Source: Lachnospiraceae bacterium
GTDB taxonomy: Bacteria > Bacillota > Clostridia > Lachnospirales > Lachnospiraceae
DNA: 64,000 nt
Assembly: GCA_028696165.1 (NCBI GenBank)
Contig: JAQVHQ010000002.1
Location: forward strand, 92,600 to 156,599
Reading direction: 5' to 3'
In this document: positions 62,458-64,000 of the stretch, one piece after another
How positions within the stretch are numbered: the first letter of the stretch is position 1
Layout: each line of letters begins with the position of its first letter
Translations under genes and position numbers: made by a program
The notes under the pieces: model-generated
The model's input: only the letters and a program-made list of their open reading frames with translations
Database searches by the model: none
What the model was told of the DNA's origin: nothing

Positions 62458-63861
62458 TCAGATTTTTTTTCTGTCTGGTAATTTTGCCCTTACTATCATA
62501 AAACAGACAATATGTGCCGCCAGAGTTATCACCCACGAAACCGGATAAGACCAGTACACCATGGATATTGTATGGAACTCTTCCATCTGAAACAATGTCG
62601 CAAGCCACACCATTCGCAAACCACAAGCTCCTATCAGAGAGATAATCATCGGAGTAACCGAATAACCCAGTCCTCTTAGCGAACCTACCATAACATCCAT
62701 AATTCCGCATAATGCATATAGACGGCTGACCACACTCAAACGATGCAGTCCCGCTTCAATTACCTCTGTACTTGAAGAATAGATTCCCAAAAGCTGTCTG
62801 CCGGCAAGAACTGCACCATTTCCCAGGACTATACCTACTATGATTACACAAGCCTGTCCACATAAGAGTATTTTGTTGATTCTCTTATATTTTCCTGCAC
62901 CCATATTCTGACTGGTAAATGAAATCGTAGCCTGATAAAAGGCATTCATAGCAACATATACGAATCCTTCTATATTCGCTGCTGCCGAATTGCCTGCTAC
63001 AATTACTGCACCAAAAGAGTTAATAGATGACTGAATAACAACATTGGAAAAAGAAAATATGATTCCCTGAAATCCTGCCGGCAGACCAATCTGCATAATC
63101 CGCTTCAGCTTGTCACCGTGAATATGAAGATCCTTAAGTACCAGCTGAATCGCACTTTTTTCTTTCATGAGGCACCTTACTACCAAAAAGGCCGAGATAC
63201 ATTCCGATACAACCGTGGCGATTCCTACCCCTGCAACGCCCATGTGAAATACTATGACAAACAGCAGATTCAAAAGTACGTTTACGATACCTGCTGCAAA
63301 CAGATAATAGAGTGGACGCTTCGTATCTCCTACCGCTCTTAGGATAGCACTTCCAAAGTTATAAAGCATGGAAGCCGTCATTCCCAGGAAAAATATTCTC
63401 AGGTAAAGAACTGCCAGTGTCAATACTTCAGCTGGAGTCTGCATCCAGATTAGCAGCTGACGGGCGCCCACCACGCCTACTACTGTCAGCAAAATACCGC
63501 TGTATAGACTTAATAACATAGATGTATGTACGGTTTCCCGTAAATCTTTTTCATGTTTTCCGCCATAATATCTGGAAACTAATACATTTGCACCTATAGA
63601 AAGTCCTATGAACAGGTTCGTTAACAGATTAATTAACGCTGTGTTGGACCCTACCGCGGCCAGTGCATTATCTCCGGCGAATTTTCCTACTACTACGATG
63701 TCTGCCGCATTAAAGAGAAGCTGCAGGATACTCGAGCACATGAGCGGAACAGCAAATATTAACATTTTCTTTAATATAGGTCCGTTACACATGTCTATTT
63801 CATAGTTTTTTTTGTTTTTTGAGTTTATTATTTTATCTTGCTTTATTTTATTTTGTTCCAT
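62458..63861 (-). CDS. MATE-family efflux transporter
   Basis: A 467-residue membrane protein with 12 helices. It has the MATE pattern FNAADIVVVGKFAGDNALAA in the first half and GLRG- and QNMGAGKY-type blocks (FTSQNMGAGKYKRIN) in the second. Exports cationic drugs or metabolites with Na+ or H+. It stands 19 bp upstream of the hybrid kinase gene, so the two may be co-transcribed. No regulator of the usual kind is adjacent. Confidence 0.92.
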   Translation of the reverse strand: MEQNKIKQDKIINSKNKKNYEIDMCNGPILKKMLIFAVPLMCSSILQLLFNAADIVVVGKFAGDNALAAVGSNTALINLLTNLFIGLSIGANVLVSRYYGGKHEKDLRETVHTSMLLSLYSGILLTVVGVVGARQLLIWMQTPAEVLTLAVLYLRIFFLGMTASMLYNFGSAILRAVGDTKRPLYYLFAAGIVNVLLNLLFVIVFHMGVAGVGIATVVSECISAFLVVRCLMKEKSAIQLVLKDLHIHGDKLKRIMQIGLPAGFQGIIFSFSNVVIQSSINSFGAVIVAGNSAAANIEGFVYVAMNAFYQATISFTSQNMGAGKYKRINKILLCGQACVIIVGIVLGNGAVLAGRQLLGIYSSSTEVIEAGLHRLSVVSRLYALCGIMDVMVGSLRGLGYSVTPMIISLIGACGLRMVWLATLFQMEEFHTISMVYWSYPVSWVITLAAHIVCFMIVRAKLPDRKKI

Positions 63862-63890
63862 TTTTATTCCATTCTTATTAAAACATTTTA

Positions 63891-64000
63891 TTAAATCTGA
63901 TTTTCTTCAGCCTTGTCAGAAGTATATCGCTCTAACATCTCATATAACTTCTCCTGGTCAACAGGTTTTGCCAGATGCGCATTCATCCCGCTTTGAAGGC
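63891..64000 (-). CDS. C-terminus of a receiver-domain protein (partial)
   Basis: The last 36 codons of a gene entering from the right edge. They read SGMNAHLAKPVDQEKLYEML and end at TAA (63891-63893). The AHLAKPVD stretch is the conserved Lys-Pro end of a receiver domain. It resembles the C-terminus of the hybrid kinase at 59724, so the gene is probably another hybrid histidine kinase. The 29-bp gap to the MATE gene suggests one operon. Confidence 0.85.
   Translation of the reverse strand, partial: LQSGMNAHLAKPVDQEKLYEMLERYTSDKAEENQI

Noticed and set aside
62453..62710. Small minus-strand gene overlapping the MATE gene 3' end
   Set aside because: It is an out-of-frame shadow fully inside the MATE coding region except for its last codons.

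Overview
The window reads as part of the chromosome of an anaerobic Clostridia-class Firmicute, most likely a Lachnospiraceae gut bacterium. This rests on the AT-rich sequence, strong GGAGG-type ribosome sites, a Flp1-type Tad pilus locus with a DUF6382/FHA protein, a DUF4250 protein, the clostridial-type thiamin operon, diaminopimelate dehydrogenase, and a flavinylated (ApbE/FMN-binding) surface redox cluster. Almost all genes lie on the minus strand. I see no rRNA, tRNA, CRISPR array, transposase or phage gene.

Layout. (1) 1-2.0 kb: a heavy-metal P-type ATPase behind a CsoR-like operator. (2) 2.0-6.8 kb, plus 14.3-15.3 kb: a MerR regulator and four transcription units (M20 peptidase, D-2-hydroxyacid dehydrogenase, Cys/Met-type PLP enzyme, 4Fe-4S protein). 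Each unit has a promoter with a 19-bp spacer and a similar dyad, which is the signature of MerR activation, so I read them as one local regulon. (3) 6.8-13.4 kb: thiS-thiF-thiG-thiH-tenI-thiE-thiD-thiC behind a promoter, a TPP riboswitch and a terminator. (4) 13.4-16.1 kb: a Sel1/TPR-like protein, the 4Fe-4S protein, and a HigBA-type locus with an intact antitoxin and a decayed toxin. (5) 16.1-26.7 kb: a Tad/Flp pilus locus with two prepilin peptidases, TadZ-A-B-C, Flp pilin, pseudopilin-like proteins, a DUF5702 gene split by an in-frame amber codon, and a 7-unit array of 53-bp tandem hairpins. (6) 26.8-36.8 kb: a REC-GGDEF-EAL-GGDEF protein, ddh, a HAD phosphatase, two transporters, a homocysteine methyltransferase-like enzyme and a SnoaL-like/LytTR regulator. 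(7) 36.8-47.9 kb: a GHKL sensor kinase, symporter, RmlD-like reductase, TSUP permease, ATP-grasp ligase, DUF2142 membrane protein, GT2 glycosyltransferase and a possible circularly permuted ATP-grasp protein. (8) 48.0-49.4 kb: a radical SAM protein. (9) 49.7-59.2 kb: a flavin-based extracellular redox cluster (ApbE, two FMN-binding proteins, an NapH-like Fe-S membrane protein, a NusG-II protein, a Gx transporter) ending in a 1331-residue sortase-type surface protein with two tandem Tp47-like modules. The same GTTAG-N6-CTAAC dyad lies upstream of the first and last genes. (10) 59.3-64 kb: a 360-bp fold-back element, a hybrid histidine kinase with an ECF-S-like membrane domain, a MATE transporter, and the C-terminus of another receiver-containing protein.

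The observations most worth following are the four-promoter MerR regulon, the Tp47-like/flavin surface system with its shared operator, the 53-bp hairpin array, the fold-back element and the amber-split DUF5702 gene. Functions come from recognised motifs without database searches. Promoters and operators were found by eye.
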